Notes: a model not told the origin generated them from the letters alone. Shown: positions 33,494 to 42,829, numbered from the stretch's first letter. The stretch is 64,000 bases of DNA from Pseudoleptotrichia goodfellowii (GCF_007990505.1 NZ_AP019822.1:496001-560000), one strand, 5' to 3'. Numbers and translations are program-made.

Positions 33494-35047
33494 ATGAGTG
33501 AATTAAATGATTTGTTTGAAGAAATGCTGAATGATTATCTTCCCGAAGAGAAAAAATCAGGAGATATTGTGGAAGCTGTTATTGTCAGAAAAGACAATGA
33601 TTTCGGATATCTGGATTTGAGCGGAAAACAGGAAGGAAGAATTTTAATCAGAGAAATTGAAGATTTTAATATAGGAGATACTATCGAAGTAAAAGTCTTG
33701 AGAAATGATGAAGAAAATGTTATTGTATCCAAGTTTTTACTTGACAAAGCAAAAGAATTTGTCGATTTCAGCGAGGGAGAAACTGTTACAGGGACAATTT
33801 TCAAAAAAATAAAAGGCGGATATTCAGTTAAAGTAAGTAAAAATGAAGGATTTTTACCTTTCTCGCTTTCAAGTTTTGAGAGAAATAACGATCACATAGG
33901 AGAAAAATTCAAATTTATTATAAAAGAAAAAACGAGAAACGGTTTGACATTGTCAAGAACTGACCTTATAAAAAAAGAAGAAGAAGACTATTTGAAATCA
34001 ATCAATATCGGAGATACGCTAACGGGAGAAGTAAAAAAAGTGCTTGATTTCGGAATAATAGTTAATCTTGGAGTAACGACAGGATTTATACATATTTCCG
34101 AATTGGGATGGCACCACGGTGCGGATGCTTTAAAAAACTATAAGGAAGGCGATAAAATAGAAGCTAAAGTTATAGATATTGACAACGAAAAGAAAAGCGT
34201 CAAGCTGAGTGTTAAACAGTTGTCGGAAAATCCATGGAACAGTGTAAAGGAAAAATATAAAATAGGAGATATATTGGAAAAAGACGTTTCTGAAGTTTTT
34301 GAGTTCGGACTGTTGATAGAATTGGAAAAAGATATTGAAGGACTGCTTCATGTTTCGGATTTGGCTTACAGAAGAGTTTCCAATTTAAATTCCAAATATA
34401 AAAAAGGCGATGTTATTAAATTTAAAATTATAGGATTTAATGACGAAAAAAACAGATTGTCGTTAAGTGCGAAAGCTTTATTTGATGATATGTGGGATAA
34501 AATAGAAGGATTATACAATGTCGGAGATGTTGTAAAAGGTAAAGTTGTAAATGTTCAGGAATACGGTATATTCCTTGAGATTCGTGAAGGAGTGGAAGTA
34601 TTTATCCATAAAAACGAGTTTTCTTGGGACAGAAACGAAAACATTAAATTTAAAGTCGGAGATGAAGTTGAATTTAAAATAATTTCTTTGGATAAAAACG
34701 AAAAGAAAATCGGAGGAAGTATAAAACAGTTGACAGTATCTCCATGGAAAGAAGCTGCCGAACAGTATAAAATAGGAAATAAAGTAAAAGTACCTATTGT
34801 TGAAATACAGGAAAACGGTGTACTTGTAAAATTAACAGACAGATTTAACGGAATGGTTCCTAAAAAAGAGTTGACAGATGAATTTTTAAAAGATATTTCC
34901 GAAAAATTTTCTGTAGGAGATGAAGTCGAAGCTGTAATTACTGAAACTAATGAAAAAAGAAAATCAATCATTTTATCGGTTAAAAAAATCAAAGAAATAG
35001 AAGATAAAAAAGAATTAGAAGAATTGATGAAAATATACGGAGTATAA
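33494..35047 (+). CDS. rpsA: 30S ribosomal protein S1
   Basis: This 517-residue protein is built of six S1 repeats. Repeats one and two (about 20-165) are divergent. Repeats three to six carry the clear pattern G-x-V-x-x-V-x-x-F-G and HISELGWHHG-type loops (starting near residues 178, 263, 350 and 435). S1 binds mRNA upstream of start codons and aids initiation. The ribosome site AAGGAG lies 7 bp before the ATG. The length is close to E. coli S1 (557) and to fusobacterial forms. It is flanked by the degraded met genes and a terminator. Confidence 0.9.
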   Translation: MSELNDLFEEMLNDYLPEEKKSGDIVEAVIVRKDNDFGYLDLSGKQEGRILIREIEDFNIGDTIEVKVLRNDEENVIVSKFLLDKAKEFVDFSEGETVTGTIFKKIKGGYSVKVSKNEGFLPFSLSSFERNNDHIGEKFKFIIKEKTRNGLTLSRTDLIKKEEEDYLKSINIGDTLTGEVKKVLDFGIIVNLGVTTGFIHISELGWHHGADALKNYKEGDKIEAKVIDIDNEKKSVKLSVKQLSENPWNSVKEKYKIGDILEKDVSEVFEFGLLIELEKDIEGLLHVSDLAYRRVSNLNSKYKKGDVIKFKIIGFNDEKNRLSLSAKALFDDMWDKIEGLYNVGDVVKGKVVNVQEYGIFLEIREGVEVFIHKNEFSWDRNENIKFKVGDEVEFKIISLDKNEKKIGGSIKQLTVSPWKEAAEQYKIGNKVKVPIVEIQENGVLVKLTDRFNGMVPKKELTDEFLKDISEKFSVGDEVEAVITETNEKRKSIILSVKKIKEIEDKKELEELMKIYGV

Positions 35048-35055
35048 ACAGTAAT

Positions 35056-35082
35056 GTGAGGGCATAAGCCCTCACAATTTTT
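35056..35082 (+). terminator. terminator after rpsA
   Basis: GTGAGGGC and GCCCTCAC form a perfect 8-bp stem with an ATAA loop, followed by AATTTTT. The same hairpin recurs almost unchanged at 17953-17971. Confidence 0.85.
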
Positions 35083-35129
35083 CTATGTTTTTTTGATTTT
35101 ATTGGCAGAAAAAAGTTAAACGGTTACTT

Positions 35130-35567
35130 CTATTTATTTATATTTTCATAAGGTTTAAAAAATTCTAAAGAATATTTAAAAGAATAATCTTCTCCTTTTG
35201 ACCATTTCAAAGTCCCTATCACATGTGAAATGACAGCATAAATTAAAATTCCGAGCATAATTACAGTAATAAAAAGAAGAATAATTCCGCTGACTTTGGC
35301 AATCGCAAGAGTATTAAGCAGTGAAGTCAGAATAAACAGTATGATTATTGAAGTAAATTCCATATTTATAATTTTGCATAATATTTCTTTAGGTTTATCA
35401 TACAAGGTTTTTCTCGAAAAATGCAGAAAAAATAATCCGAAAAAGGGAAAAATCCAGCTTATAAGAAGAATAAATCCGATTTGTTTTTTAATTTTTTCTT
35501 TATCGATATTATTGGATAAATTAGTATTTTCAGTATTTTGTTTGTTTTCTTTTTTTAATTTTCTCAT
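35130..35567 (-). CDS. small membrane protein, DUF4870-like layout
   Basis: The product is 145 residues from the ATG at 35567, with AAGGAG 4 bp upstream (minus strand). The longer frame to 35654 runs through the bioY terminator and is not translated in my view. A polar, Lys/Asn-rich N-terminus (1-33) is followed by four hydrophobic segments and a charged tail. It has no recognised motif beyond a DUF4870-like arrangement. It lies downstream of bioY on the same strand, separated by a terminator hairpin. Confidence 0.6.
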   Translation of the reverse strand: MRKLKKENKQNTENTNLSNNIDKEKIKKQIGFILLISWIFPFFGLFFLHFSRKTLYDKPKEILCKIINMEFTSIIILFILTSLLNTLAIAKVSGIILLFITVIMLGILIYAVISHVIGTLKWSKGEDYSFKYSLEFFKPYENINK

Positions 35568-35580
35568 ATATCTCCTTAAA

Positions 35581-35632
35581 AAAACTCCTGTATTACCAAA
35601 GTCGGTGTTATTAAAACCGGGGTAAAAGCAGG
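35581..35632 (-). terminator. stacked-stem terminator after bioY
   Basis: Read on the minus strand, CTCCTG pairs with CAGGAG and TTACC with GGTAA, and CCGGT lies opposite ACCG, forming a layered hairpin. A run of seven T residues follows the outer stem. Confidence 0.7.
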
Positions 35633-35668
35633 AGCATATAAATCTATTTTTCAATACTTATTTTAAAA

Positions 35669-36244
35669 TTACTGTTCTTTTACAAATTTCCATACAGTAG
35701 GGAGTATTCCTATCATTAATACCATTTTTATTATATCTCCCGGAATGAAAGGAATAAACGCTTTTTCAAATACATTTACACCCGGAAAGAACAATCTGAA
35801 TTGTAAAAGTCCGAAAAAATATAAAACAAAGTGAGCAAGAAGTAATACAGGAATTAATTTTGCGTAAGATTTTGTTGCTCCTTTATCTGCAAAATATCCG
35901 CAAATAAATGCCGCAAATAAGAATCCTATAACAAATCCTCCACTTGGAGAAAAGAAAGGAAAGCCGCTTTTAAGATTTGCAAATACCGGAAGTCCCAACG
36001 AACCTGCTGTGATATAAGAAATCAAAGTAGAAGTTCCTAATTTTTTTCCGTAAGTAAGTCCTATGAGCATAACAGCAAAAGTTTGTCCTGTAACAGGTAT
36101 AACAGTTGAAGGTAAGAAGATTTTTACCTGTGCCATAAGTGCTATAAAAATAGTTCCGCTTAAAACAAGCAATATATTTTTTGCTATTGCATAATGTTTA
36201 TTTTTAACTGTAACAATATTGTTGATAAGTAAATTCTGATTCAT
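35669..36244 (-). CDS. bioY: biotin transporter BioY
   Basis: This 191-residue membrane protein has six hydrophobic segments. BioY marks are TVIPVTGQTFAVML, the GSLGLPVFA loop and GGFVIGFLFAAFICG. BioY is the substrate-binding (S) component of the ECF-type biotin importer. No ECF ATPase or T-component genes are adjacent, so it may share a general ECF module elsewhere. The minus-strand promoter is TTGACT (36304-36309) and TATACT (36281-36286) with 17-bp spacing, and AGGAGG precedes the ATG. It is divergent from a TetR-type regulator. Confidence 0.93.
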   Translation of the reverse strand: MNQNLLINNIVTVKNKHYAIAKNILLVLSGTIFIALMAQVKIFLPSTVIPVTGQTFAVMLIGLTYGKKLGTSTLISYITAGSLGLPVFANLKSGFPFFSPSGGFVIGFLFAAFICGYFADKGATKSYAKLIPVLLLAHFVLYFFGLLQFRLFFPGVNVFEKAFIPFIPGDIIKMVLMIGILPTVWKFVKEQ

Positions 36245-36280
36245 TTTGAACCTCCTGTAATATTATAGTTTTTCAGTAAA

Positions 36281-36309
36281 AGTATAACCAAAAAAAATTG
36301 AAAAGTCAA
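36281..36309 (-). promoter_or_regulatory. bioY promoter
   Basis: On the minus strand, TTGACT (36304-36309) and TATACT (36281-36286) have 17-bp spacing. Confidence 0.65.
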
Positions 36310-36375
36310 GGGAATGAGCAGTTATAATAATATTAAAAAATATTAAAGATAGTAAAATGAAACATTTTAATTTTA

Positions 36376-36404
36376 TTGACAAAAAAGTTTATAAGAAGTA
36401 TAAT
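36376..36404 (+). promoter_or_regulatory. promoter of the TetR-type gene
   Basis: TTGACA (36376-36381) and TATAAT (36399-36404) are both exact consensus with 17-bp spacing. Confidence 0.8.
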
Positions 36405-36478
36405 ATGTTACAGAAAAATATTAGTATCGAACACAACTTAATTATTACAATCTGAATAAAACAGTTTTCTGGATTGGG

Positions 36479-37060
36479 GTGAGAAAAATCGATAAAAAAT
36501 TAAACGGAACTTATGAAAAGATTTTGCAAACTACAATTAAACTGATTCAGGAAGAAGGCAGTAAAAATCTGACAATGAAAAAAGTTGCAGAAAAAGCTAA
36601 AGTGAATAAAGCTCTTGTAAATTATCATTTTACAGGGAAAGAGAATCTTATAAAAGAGGCTGTTTCGGTTATGTCAAAAGATTTATGGGCGATATTCGAT
36701 GTTTTAGATAATTATGATTTGGATGCTCGATCAAGATTTAAAAAATTTTTGACGGATTTTTTAAATCAGTTAGTAAAATTTAAAGAATCAGTAAAGTATC
36801 TTTTGTGTGAAGGAGAATTTTTGTTTGATGAACAAAGGCAATTTTCTGCTTATGTTAAAAATGTAGGATTGCCTAAAATGAAAAAAGTATTATTTGAAAT
36901 TATCGGAGAAGAAAGTAGAGTTTCGGAAAATTTGATTATAATGCAAATGTTGGGAGCTCTTGCGTTACCTAATCTGATTAATTCAAAAGAAAACGGGGTT
37001 TTTAAATTTAAGTTACCTGAAATTGAGAAACAAGTGGAAATAATAGTAGAAAGACTCTGA
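36479..37060 (+). CDS. TetR/AcrR-family transcription regulator
   Basis: This 193-residue protein has an N-terminal helix-turn-helix (residues 10-55) with NLTMKKVAEKAKVNKALVNYHF and the following GKENLIKEAV, the TetR pattern. The C-terminal ligand-binding part is helical and unassigned. The start is GTG at 36479, with a GGATTGGG stretch ahead. It is divergent from bioY with about 235 bp between, so bioY is one possible target. No efflux pump lies nearby. The ligand is unknown. Confidence 0.88.
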   Translation: MRKIDKKLNGTYEKILQTTIKLIQEEGSKNLTMKKVAEKAKVNKALVNYHFTGKENLIKEAVSVMSKDLWAIFDVLDNYDLDARSRFKKFLTDFLNQLVKFKESVKYLLCEGEFLFDEQRQFSAYVKNVGLPKMKKVLFEIIGEESRVSENLIIMQMLGALALPNLINSKENGVFKFKLPEIEKQVEIIVERL

Positions 37061-37386
37061 AAAACTTGAATTTATATCGAGCTGAACTGAGTAAATAATC
37101 TTATTAACGATGTTGTCTCAAATGAGAGTCCGTCTACTCTCGTATTCCCGCTAATTGCGGTCTTCGTGACTTCGTCGACTGCAAAGCGGGATTTTTTTAA
37201 ACATTTAATGAATTCAGTATTTTGAAAAATCGATAAAGTATAGTATAATAATACAAAATAAAAGAAGGGAAGAAAGGGTATCTCAACTCAAATCGAAAGA
37301 ATGTCCGATTTTTCTCATTATTATTAGAGAAGAAAATGACAGAAATTCAGAAAACATATATTTTTGAGATAGTCTGACCGGATATA
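37061..37386. other. intergenic region with terminator, promoter and structured leader
   Basis: It holds a small hairpin (GAGAGT/ACTCTC at 37124-37141). A strong terminator follows at 37147-37198, where CCCGCT pairs with AGCGGG around a sub-stem and runs into seven T residues. A promoter lies at 37222-37249 (TTGAAA, 16 bp, TATAAT). In the leader of the M23 gene, TATCTCAA (37279-37286) is the exact complement of TTGAGATA (37364-37371). Confidence 0.65.
37147..37198 (+). terminator. terminator after the TetR-type gene
   Basis: CCCGCT pairs with AGCGGG, and the inner TTGC pairs with GCAA, followed by seven T residues. Confidence 0.75.
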
Positions 37387-38322
37387 ATGGAGAAAAAAAG
37401 AAAAATTGAATTGGAAACTTTGAATGCTTTAAAAGAAAAGAAAATGAGCGAAGTATTTGGAGATAAGGGGAAAAAAGAAAAAAAAGAACCTAAGAAAAAA
37501 GCAAAAAAACAGAATCAATTTAATGAAGGCATTATTATTCAAGTCGGAGAATGCGGAACAAAAAGTTTTATAAAAAAATCTTCTTCGGGGAAAAAGAATT
37601 TAAGAAAAATATTTAATGTGGTTGTATTTGGCATATTTCTTTTAATGGCAGGAATAATATGGTTTTTATTCGTCGAATATCAATCTTTTCGGCTATATAA
37701 GACTAAAAATAAGGAAATCGTAGCTCTCGGTAAAAAATATGAAGAAGAGCAGAAAATGAAAGCAGCCGAGTTAAAGGATCTGAAAAATTTATCTTTGGAC
37801 AATGTACAGAATGTTCCTGAAGACAAAAAAAATCTTATGCTAAGTATAATTCCGAGCGGAAGTCCTTTGTTAAGAGAACTTTTTGTAACAAGTCCTTTCG
37901 GAGAAAGAGTACACCCGATAACTCATGAAAGAAAATTTCATCATGGAATTGACTTGCGGGTAGATGTGGGAAATCCTGTAGTCTCCACTGCAATAGGGAG
38001 AGTAAGTTTTGCAGGAGTAAAAGGCGGTTACGGCAATGTTGTGATTGTAGATCATATGTACGGATTTCAGACAGCTTACGCACATTTGAATAAGATTCTT
38101 GTTAAAGAGGGAGAAATAGTAGGTAAAGGAAAAATTATAGCTGAAGGAGGAAATTCCGGACATTCTACGGGTCCTCATTTACATTATGAAGTCCGTTACA
38201 ACGGAACACCTATACAGCCTAAAAATTTTATAGATTGGGATAGTAAAAATTTTAATATAATATTTAAAAACGAAAGGAGTGTACCATGGGAATATTTTCT
38301 AACAATAATGGGAAAGAATTAA
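37387..38322 (+). CDS. M23-family peptidoglycan endopeptidase, membrane-anchored
   Basis: This 311-residue protein has a Lys-rich cytoplasmic N-terminus (1-75), one membrane helix (about 78-98), a short coiled coil and a C-terminal LytM domain. The zinc ligands are visible in HHGIDLRV (H and D) and in GPHLHYEV (H-x-H), with YAHLNKI between. It should cut peptidoglycan cross-links in the periplasm. It overlaps the bactofilin gene by 37 bp, a pairing known from cell-shape systems where bactofilin positions an M23 enzyme (as in Helicobacter and spirochaetes). The ATG at 37387 has only a weak site. Confidence 0.9.
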   Translation: MEKKRKIELETLNALKEKKMSEVFGDKGKKEKKEPKKKAKKQNQFNEGIIIQVGECGTKSFIKKSSSGKKNLRKIFNVVVFGIFLLMAGIIWFLFVEYQSFRLYKTKNKEIVALGKKYEEEQKMKAAELKDLKNLSLDNVQNVPEDKKNLMLSIIPSGSPLLRELFVTSPFGERVHPITHERKFHHGIDLRVDVGNPVVSTAIGRVSFAGVKGGYGNVVIVDHMYGFQTAYAHLNKILVKEGEIVGKGKIIAEGGNSGHSTGPHLHYEVRYNGTPIQPKNFIDWDSKNFNIIFKNERSVPWEYFLTIMGKN

Positions 38323-38690
38323 ATGTTTCTGAGGGAATAAGTGTAATTTCGGCAAAAACGTACGTTAAAGGAGTAATTGAAACTGATACTATGACACAAA
38401 TCGAAGGAGTTTTGGAAGGAGATATCAAGTGTGATAATACAGTACACGTGAGCGACGGTGGAAGAATAGTGGGAAATATTGTCGCAAAATCAGTATTTGT
38501 AGACGGAGAAGTTTCCGGCGATATATTAGCCGAAAAAGTTGAAATAGGAGAAAAAGGTAAAGTATTAGCAAATGTAGTGTCTACATTATTTGTAATTCAG
38601 GAGGGAGGAGTATTTGAAGGAAACAAAAAAATGAAAAAAGCGGAAACATATATAGAATATGAAAGCTCCGATGAAGATTCTGAAAGATAA
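38286..38690 (+). CDS. bactofilin-family cytoskeletal protein
   Basis: This 134-residue protein has the central right-handed beta-helix of bactofilins (residues about 20-110). It is built from short turns such as YVKGVIETDTMTQIEG, VLEGDIKCDN and VDGEVSGDILAEKVEIG, with short tails at both ends. Bactofilins polymerise without nucleotide at the inner face of the membrane. Its start lies inside the M23 gene, with GAAAGGAG just upstream, so the two are translationally coupled and probably work together in shaping the cell wall of this elongated organism. Confidence 0.92.
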   Translation: MGIFSNNNGKELNVSEGISVISAKTYVKGVIETDTMTQIEGVLEGDIKCDNTVHVSDGGRIVGNIVAKSVFVDGEVSGDILAEKVEIGEKGKVLANVVSTLFVIQEGGVFEGNKKMKKAETYIEYESSDEDSER

Positions 38691-38729
38691 GAATTTTTAT
38701 CAAAAATATAGAAAGGGATGTAACAGACT

Positions 38730-41588
38730 ATGAAAAAAAATAAGAAAATATTAATATTAGCACTACTGACAGTCGTTATAAGTTGTGGCGGCGGCGGTGG
38801 AGGAGGTGGAGGCGGTGGAAATACTTCCAATCCTACACCGAGTATACCTACACCTTCCGTAGATTCATCAAAAGATTCTAACGGAAATATAAAATGGAAT
38901 GATACAACGAGAACATACAATGCAGGTAATCCTAATAACAAAACTTCAGCGACTACACAAACAGGAGCAGGTGTAACAGTAGGTGTTATAGATATGGGAT
39001 TCAATACTACAAACATAACATATGCTACGGATATGAGAGATAAGTTCGGTTCAAGACTTGTAAAACCGAGCAGTTACACAGGTCAAACAAGTAATGATAA
39101 TCACGGTATAATAGTTGCTGAAATAATAGGAGGAAATACTTCTAACGGAATTGCCAAAAATGTAACGATAGCAGTATCTGATGCGTCTAAAAGAGGAAGT
39201 GACGGAAAATATCACCCTGATCCTACAATCAGTATGTATAATTTTCTTTATTCAAAAGGGGCAAGAATATTTAATCAGTCATATGGAGTAGACAGTCAGG
39301 TAACTGATTCTAAATGGAATAATCCATATTATGTTGAAGCACAAATGGGCTCTGATATATTGAGCTTTTACAAAACTGCTGTAAATGACGGTTCGTTATT
39401 TGTGTGGGCTGCCGGTAATAATAAAGAAGACTCTAATCCTTCTCTTGAAGCGGGATTGCCTTATCGTGTTAGTGAGCTTGAAAAAGGATGGATTAATGTT
39501 GTCGGATTGGCTCATAGCAATAAAGAAAATCCGGGAAATACAGAATGGAGTAAGCAGGAAAGACTTTCAGGGGCAGGAGTGGCTAAAAACTGGACTGTAA
39601 GTGCTGTTTCAGGAATTACTTTTAAAACAGGGGACAATAATTATCAGGCAAACGGCTCATCTTTTGCAGCTCCTATGGTAACTGGGACAGCAGCATTATT
39701 AAAGGAAAAATATCCGTGGATGGACGGAAGCCTTATAAGACAAACCATATTATCTACTGCAACCGATATAGGTAAAAAAGGTGTAGATGAAGACTTCGGT
39801 TGGGGACTTTTGAATATAGACAAAGCTCTTAAAGGACCTGCATTATTTGATAAAAGACTTGCGTTGGGAGATAATGTAGTTGCCGATGTAACGTCGGGAA
39901 CATATACTTTCTCCAATGATATAGCAGGAGATGCAGGAATTATAAAAAACGGTACGGGAGAATTAGTTTTAAGCGGTAAAAATACTTTTACCGGAGGAAC
40001 AAAAGTAAATGCAGGAAGACTGAAATTGGGAAATCAATATGTATCTTCATTGGAAATAGCAAAAATGGGAACGGTTGAAACTACTGAAAATGCTAACTTG
40101 GAAAACGGAATAAAAAATGAAGGAACATATGTAAATAGCGGAAGTAATACTGTTATAGGCGGAAATTATGTTGCCTCTTCATCTTCAAAATACGTTTCCG
40201 AATTGGGAGCGAGTGCCTATGTAAAAGGTCAGGCAGAATTAAACGGAACTCTTGAAGCATCTGCTGTAAAAGATGGAGAGCAACAATACATAACAGCAAG
40301 AGGAGTAAAGGAAAATATAATAACTTCGGATAATGCAATAAAAGGAAACTTCTCCAATGTGGAAACAGAAACTTTACTTAATGCCGATGTTGAAAAATCT
40401 GAAAACTCTGTAGATGTTAATTTAAGCAGAAAAAATGTTGAAGATTATGTATCTACTTTGAGTTTATCGGATACAATGAGAAATAACGTAGCTCAAAACA
40501 TTGAAACATCATTTAAAGAACTTGACAGTCAAATAGAAAACGGAAATACTGAAAATGTAAAATCTTTCTCAAAAAGTGCGGCATTACTGCAAAAACTTTC
40601 ATTGCCTAATACTGCAGCAGTGCTTGACAGCTTGTCAGGTCAAATATATGCTTCTGCACAGGCATTGACATTCCAGCATTCACAAACAGTGAATAAAGAC
40701 TTGTCCAATAGACTTGTAATGCTTGGAACATTGGACAACGTAGGAGATAATGCAGGTATATGGGTAACAGGAATAGGAGCAAACGGAAGATTGAGACAGG
40801 AAGGCTTCGGAGTAGGAAAAACACATACATACGGAGGACAGGTAGGAATAGATAAAGCATTCGGAAACAGTTTAATATTGGGAACGGCATTATCATATTC
40901 AAAATCCGATGTGAAGTTTGACAGATACGGAGGAGAATCCAAAGGAGACGGTTTCGGAATATCGTTATACGGAAGACTTGGAAATAAAGAAGTGCCATAT
41001 TACTTACAGGGAAGAATAGGATTAGGCTTTATAACAAGTAATGTGGAAAGAGATATACTGTTAGGAAGCGGAGATATATCGAGAGCGAAGATAGAGCATA
41101 GAGATAAAGTATTATCGGGATATTTGGAAAGCGGCTATGATGCAAAGATAGGCAGTTTAACAATAACACCTTATGTGGGATTGAGTCATGACACAGTGGA
41201 AAGAGGAGCGTTCAGTGAGGAAAACAGTCAGTTCGGATTGACGGCGGATAAGAAGAGATATAATCAGACATCTGCATTGTTGGGATTGAGATTAGGTAAA
41301 TCAGTAAACTGGAGCAATGGAAGCAAGACGACATTCCAAGGGTATGTAACACAGTATATAGGATTTAAGAAACAGGACTTAAGTTTTGAAGCAGCATACA
41401 GCGGACTGTCCAACGCAAGATTCAGAGTAGAAGGGATAGGACTTTCAAAGAACAGTACATGGGCAGGAATAGGAGTATTGACAGAAGTAAATCCTAAGTT
41501 TTCATGGTATGTAAACTATGATGCAAAAATGGAGAAAAACAAATTAAACAATAATGTATTTACGACAGGATTCAGATTTAATTTCTAA
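38730..41588 (+). CDS. lipoprotein subtilisin-type autotransporter (NalP/fusolisin-like)
   Basis: This 952-residue precursor has three parts. A lipoprotein signal ends VVISC, followed by eleven Gly residues and a Ser/Pro/Thr linker. An S8 subtilase domain (about 70-365) has Asp88 in GVIDMG, His125 in DNHG and Ser311 in GSSFAAP. A short beta-helix passenger carries the autotransporter repeat GELVLSGKNTFTGGT and a linker helix. The C-terminal beta-barrel covers about residues 670-952 and ends in FRFNF with a terminal aromatic. The protease would be lipid-anchored, then displayed or shed at the surface, as for NalP of Neisseria and fusolisin of Fusobacterium. It has a GAAAGGGA site and is followed by a terminator. 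Confidence 0.92.
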   Translation: MKKNKKILILALLTVVISCGGGGGGGGGGGNTSNPTPSIPTPSVDSSKDSNGNIKWNDTTRTYNAGNPNNKTSATTQTGAGVTVGVIDMGFNTTNITYATDMRDKFGSRLVKPSSYTGQTSNDNHGIIVAEIIGGNTSNGIAKNVTIAVSDASKRGSDGKYHPDPTISMYNFLYSKGARIFNQSYGVDSQVTDSKWNNPYYVEAQMGSDILSFYKTAVNDGSLFVWAAGNNKEDSNPSLEAGLPYRVSELEKGWINVVGLAHSNKENPGNTEWSKQERLSGAGVAKNWTVSAVSGITFKTGDNNYQANGSSFAAPMVTGTAALLKEKYPWMDGSLIRQTILSTATDIGKKGVDEDFGWGLLNIDKALKGPALFDKRLALGDNVVADVTSGTYTFSNDIAGDAGIIKNGTGELVLSGKNTFTGGTKVNAGRLKLGNQYVSSLEIAKMGTVETTENANLENGIKNEGTYVNSGSNTVIGGNYVASSSSKYVSELGASAYVKGQAELNGTLEASAVKDGEQQYITARGVKENIITSDNAIKGNFSNVETETLLNADVEKSENSVDVNLSRKNVEDYVSTLSLSDTMRNNVAQNIETSFKELDSQIENGNTENVKSFSKSAALLQKLSLPNTAAVLDSLSGQIYASAQALTFQHSQTVNKDLSNRLVMLGTLDNVGDNAGIWVTGIGANGRLRQEGFGVGKTHTYGGQVGIDKAFGNSLILGTALSYSKSDVKFDRYGGESKGDGFGISLYGRLGNKEVPYYLQGRIGLGFITSNVERDILLGSGDISRAKIEHRDKVLSGYLESGYDAKIGSLTITPYVGLSHDTVERGAFSEENSQFGLTADKKRYNQTSALLGLRLGKSVNWSNGSKTTFQGYVTQYIGFKKQDLSFEAAYSGLSNARFRVEGIGLSKNSTWAGIGVLTEVNPKFSWYVNYDAKMEKNKLNNNVFTTGFRFNF

Positions 41589-41616
41589 TATTTTAGTTAA
41601 ATGACTTTTGAATAAG

Positions 41617-41660
41617 GGGCTGTCTTAAAATAGAAATTTCTATTTTCACAGCCTCTTTTA
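41617..41660 (+). terminator. terminator after the protease autotransporter
   Basis: GGGCTGT pairs with ACAGCCT, and the inner AAAATAGAAATTTCTATTTT is a perfect palindrome. CTTTTATTAT follows. Confidence 0.75.
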
Positions 41661-41821
41661 TTATATTTATTTTTCAAAAAATCTGATAAAGTGTTAAAAT
41701 GAAAATCTTTTTTATAAAAAAGATTTAAAATTAAGGCTATTTTAAATAAAGGACTGGAATATGGAAAAGATTTCAAGTATAATGAAAATAAAAAATAGAA
41801 TCTAGTAGGGTAGTGAACGAT

Positions 41822-42829
41822 ATGGAAAAGATAGAAAAAAAATTATTGGAAGAAAAAGATTTTATAGGAATATTTGGGGTAAATGAACTAAAAAAGTTTT
41901 TCAGCATAAAAGAAAAAGAGAAAAAATTCGGAAAAGAATACAAGTTAATATCTAAAAATGAAAAATTGAAATGTATGTTGGAAAGATACAGAATTGATGA
42001 AGATTATGAAGTTTCGATTTTGAATACAGTCGGTGAAATGGACAAAGGATTTTTTTATCCTTCAATAAATATGAATATATATGAAATAATGTATTGTTTA
42101 CATGGAGAATGTATAATTTCTTCGGGTAATGAAAGTTATTTCATGAAAAAAGGCAGTATTTTAATTTATAAAATGAATAATGACAATATAAATGAATACA
42201 GTTTTAAAAGCAGTAATTTTAAGAAAATTCTGATTTTTTTGGATATTGATAAATTGGAGACAAGCCTTTCAAAGTCCATAGATAAAAATCTTATTCTTGA
42301 GTGGAAAGAAAAAGTTATAAATATTTTTGAAAATAATATATTCTGTTATGGAAAAACAAACTCGGAAATAGATATTTTATCAAATCAGATAGAAAATATG
42401 AATATTGATAATATTGATGATTATTTGGAATTTAAAATGAAAATCTTTAAATTTTTATTTTTAATTTTAAAGCTCAGAATAACTCCTGTAAAAGAGGTGT
42501 CAATAAATGAAGAAGAAGTTGTAATGAAATTGAAAGGAATGATTGACGGCTATGCAATTTCGGAAATACCTACAATAAAAGAAATGTATGAAACTGTAGG
42601 AATAAGCAATTATCATTTGCAAAAGGCATTTAAAAAAATAGAGGGAATTACTATTTATCAGTATGTTCAGAAAAAGAAAATGGACTACTCAAAACATCTG
42701 TTAGAAACATCGGATAAAAATATAATCGATATCGCAATGGAAATAGGTTATGAAAATCCGAGCAAATTTTCCAAAACATTTAAAAAGTATTTCGGAATTT
42801 TGCCGAGTAAATATTTAAAAAAGAATTGA
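41822..42829 (+). CDS. AraC-family transcription regulator
   Basis: The product is 335 residues from ATG 41822; a GTG at 41813 is also in frame, and neither has an ideally spaced site. The N-terminal part (about 1-220) is an unassigned sensor with a possible cupin-like segment (CLHGECIISSGNESYFM). The C-terminal 100 residues are the two helix-turn-helix motifs of AraC, ISNYHLQKAFKKIEG and IAMEIGYENPSKFSKTFKKY with FGILPSKY. It lies between two surface-protein units and could control either. The effector is unknown. Confidence 0.88.
   Translation: MEKIEKKLLEEKDFIGIFGVNELKKFFSIKEKEKKFGKEYKLISKNEKLKCMLERYRIDEDYEVSILNTVGEMDKGFFYPSINMNIYEIMYCLHGECIISSGNESYFMKKGSILIYKMNNDNINEYSFKSSNFKKILIFLDIDKLETSLSKSIDKNLILEWKEKVINIFENNIFCYGKTNSEIDILSNQIENMNIDNIDDYLEFKMKIFKFLFLILKLRITPVKEVSINEEEVVMKLKGMIDGYAISEIPTIKEMYETVGISNYHLQKAFKKIEGITIYQYVQKKKMDYSKHLLETSDKNIIDIAMEIGYENPSKFSKTFKKYFGILPSKYLKKN

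Noticed and set aside
35568-35654. N-terminal extension of the membrane protein after bioY
   Set aside because: The extra codons run through the bioY terminator hairpin, while the ATG at 35567 has an AAGGAG site.
38787-38822. Slipped-strand phase-variation tract in the poly-Gly linker
   Set aside because: The Gly codons are mixed and changes would occur in multiples of three without frame loss, so on-off switching is unlikely.
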